NCBI RefSeq assembly: GCF_000004075.3
Contig: NC_026661.2
Location: forward strand, 930,001 to 994,000
DNA from: Cucumis sativus
Taxonomy: Eukaryota > Streptophyta > Magnoliopsida > Cucurbitales > Cucurbitaceae
Reading direction: 5' to 3'
DNA: 64,000 bases
Notes under the pieces: generated by a model
Database searches by the model: none
Told to the model about the DNA's origin: nothing
The model's input: the letters and a program-made list of their open reading frames with translations, nothing else
Position numbers and translations under genes: made by a program
Part shown: piece by piece, positions 62,498 to 64,000 of the stretch
Numbering within the stretch: position 1 is the stretch's first letter
Layout: every line of letters starts with the position of its first letter

Positions 62498-63618
62498 TTA
62501 AAAGTCATCATCGTCTTCTTCGGCTATATGCTTAGCAAGTTCTTGCTCCTGCTGCTGTCGTTCTCTCCTTGTTTCAGCACTTTCTTTTTCTTTGTGGGAG
62601 TTTGGCGGAAACCTGAGAGCACGGACTGCCTCGTTGTGCATATTGAGGCAGAAAGCAATCCTGGAGTTGAAGGCAAATTGAGGCTCATTGGTAGAGTAGA
62701 TGTCTCCAGTCTCCTTGGATACCATCCATCTGTTCCCGTGATCAACTGTGGCATCAATTGCTCCATCTCGGGTCGCCTTGGAGACGATACTCTCGGCATC
62801 AGCAATAAGATTTTCAGAGTCGAGTCTCAGTTTTTTAGCAACGTCAGCCAGAGAAATGCGTGAATAAGATATGCTAATGTTGCGAAGGCCGGTTCTAATA
62901 ACATTATGTCGCAGCCTTACTATCAAATTGTTGGTTCGATCTGAGCTGAATGTACTAGAGAACTTCTCAGCAACAGTTCGGAAAAGCTCCAAGTCACCAA
63001 TTCTCACAGCCTGAAAAAAGAAAAATTGTTGATAATTAATATAATATAGCAGAATAGAAATCCAACAGTCACTATCCTGACTTGTTATTGATAAGAGTTT
63101 ACTATAATTCATACCAAAAGGCTAATTCAAGGTGTATTCATTTATTATTTATTTTCTTCTTCATAGAGGAAAAGAAGGAAGAGAAGGAAAACGGAGGAGG
63201 GAGTGATGGGAAGTTTAGAGATAAATGTTAATAATATTCTACAACTAGAAATGTTGCAGTACGAATGGTAATTGAATTTCTCCCAGTATAGCAATCACCA
63301 ACCTTAACTTTTTGGAAAACAAAATTACTTTTATTTTTGTTAAAGGAAATCAGATGGCTGAATACTTCTCGAACTTACATTTGTGAGTTCAAAGTATGGC
63401 CTCAGAGCCGTCTCCATGCCTTTCTGCATGAAAACAGTCCTCTCAGGGATTTCTCCTAACAGCAAGCGAACAATGATTGCCCATTTGTTGCATTGTACTC
63501 GAAAACGGAGAGCTGCAATAGGTGCTTTCCGAGCAGCTTGTAGAAGAGACTCCTTTGCATCAGTATATTCCAGCTGAATGGTCCTGATTTTGCCGAGGTA
63601 AAATAGGTACCTACAGAA
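62498..63618 (-). CDS. RPN3: 26S proteasome non-ATPase regulatory subunit 3 (RPN3/PSMD3), 3' part
   Basis: The last two exons are present: 63618-63379 (80 codons) and 63010-62498 (170 codons plus stop). Earlier exons lie beyond the right edge, so about half of the protein is missing. The upstream exon begins [20 protein letters not shown] and holds LLQAARKAP, part of the PCI-type helical repeats. The last exon has the PCI winged-helix end ([15 protein letters not shown], then [20 protein letters not shown]) and the usual acidic tail [15 protein letters not shown]3 is a lid scaffold subunit of the 26S proteasome, acting in ubiquitin-dependent protein breakdown in nucleus and cytosol. The junction is phase 0 with gtaagt donor and ttcag acceptor. 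Confidence 0.95.
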
Positions 63619-64000
63619 CTGTAATAGAGACCAATCTTTATGAGACACTTGACTAAACTCTAAAATTGTGATTACACAAAGGTGAGGAAGTTTATACATC
63701 ACTAAAAACCAAAACCAAAACATATATATATGACGCTTGAATTCTTCTGATGCATAGTCATTCCAAACAACTGCAATTATTCTTGAACTTCAGAAGCATA
63801 TACACAGGACAAATCGGAAAATTAAAATGTCATTGCCTAAACTATTTTAGGAGCCAGGTGACAACTTTCAAGCATTTCTACTGGAAAGAATGCTGTCTAA
63901 TGTTGCACAAAACATTCATAAATCCACAAATACTTCTTTCCTCATAAGATATGAAATGGATAACAATAATAAATATTAGAGGACTAAAGTTCTTAAACAT
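63619..64000 (-). other. RPN3 intron reaching the window edge
   Basis: Upstream of the 63618 acceptor no further RPN3 exon was recognised before the end of the window. This stretch is taken as intron. Confidence 0.5.

Noticed and set aside
1-64000. CRISPR arrays, bacterial operons, organellar insertions
   Set aside because: No regular spacer-repeat array, ribosome binding sites or plastid/mitochondrial gene blocks were seen. The split genes show a plant nuclear context.

Overview
The window is plant nuclear DNA. It is AT-rich, its genes are split by GT-AG introns (one GC-AG), and its intergenic space is long, full of microsatellites, and carries decayed retrotransposons. The organism is most likely a cucurbit, probably Cucumis. 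The hydroxypyruvate reductase gene gives a 382-residue product when its last intron is retained and a 386-residue product ending Ser-Lys-Leu when it is spliced. From memory, these match the cucumber enzyme and the pumpkin alternative-splicing pair. The species call is inference; no database was consulted.

Layout. 1-6.4 kb: intergenic, with a Ty1/copia remnant at about 2 kb. 6.6-7.5 kb (+): BOI/BRG-type RING E3 ligase. 10.9-13.3 kb (-): plastid-type NicO/high-affinity nickel-transport family membrane protein. 13.3-17.3 kb: AT-rich tandem repeats and an LTR-like segment. 17.4-20.9 kb (+): 13-exon peroxisomal hydroxypyruvate reductase. 21.8-23.1 kb (+): SKP1-like protein. 24.1-32.0 kb (+): plastid-type GNAT acetyltransferase, whose introns hold a LINE with target-site duplications, a second LINE split by a young 1.17-kb non-autonomous LTR element, and a third decayed LINE piece. 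32-38 kb: no gene seen. 38.0-39.2 kb (+): PIP2 aquaporin. 42.3-45.2 kb (-): PEARLI4-domain protein. 45.8-59.2 kb: gene-poor, with an (AT)27 tract, an alternating purine/pyrimidine tract and a possible spliced non-coding transcript. 59.2-61.2 kb (+): TRAPPC2L. 62.5 kb to the right edge (-): 3' part of the RPN3 proteasome subunit.

The genes do not form a cluster or pathway. They are ordinary housekeeping and physiology genes: photorespiration, ubiquitin ligation and the proteasome, water transport, vesicle tethering, plastid metal transport and acetylation. The most informative signals are the alternative 3' end of hydroxypyruvate reductase, which adds or removes its peroxisome signal, and the nested retrotransposons inside the acetyltransferase gene. 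I found no evidence of a wholly new biological system. Exon boundaries were set by hand from splice consensus, frame continuity and family resemblance. UTRs and transcription starts are not known.
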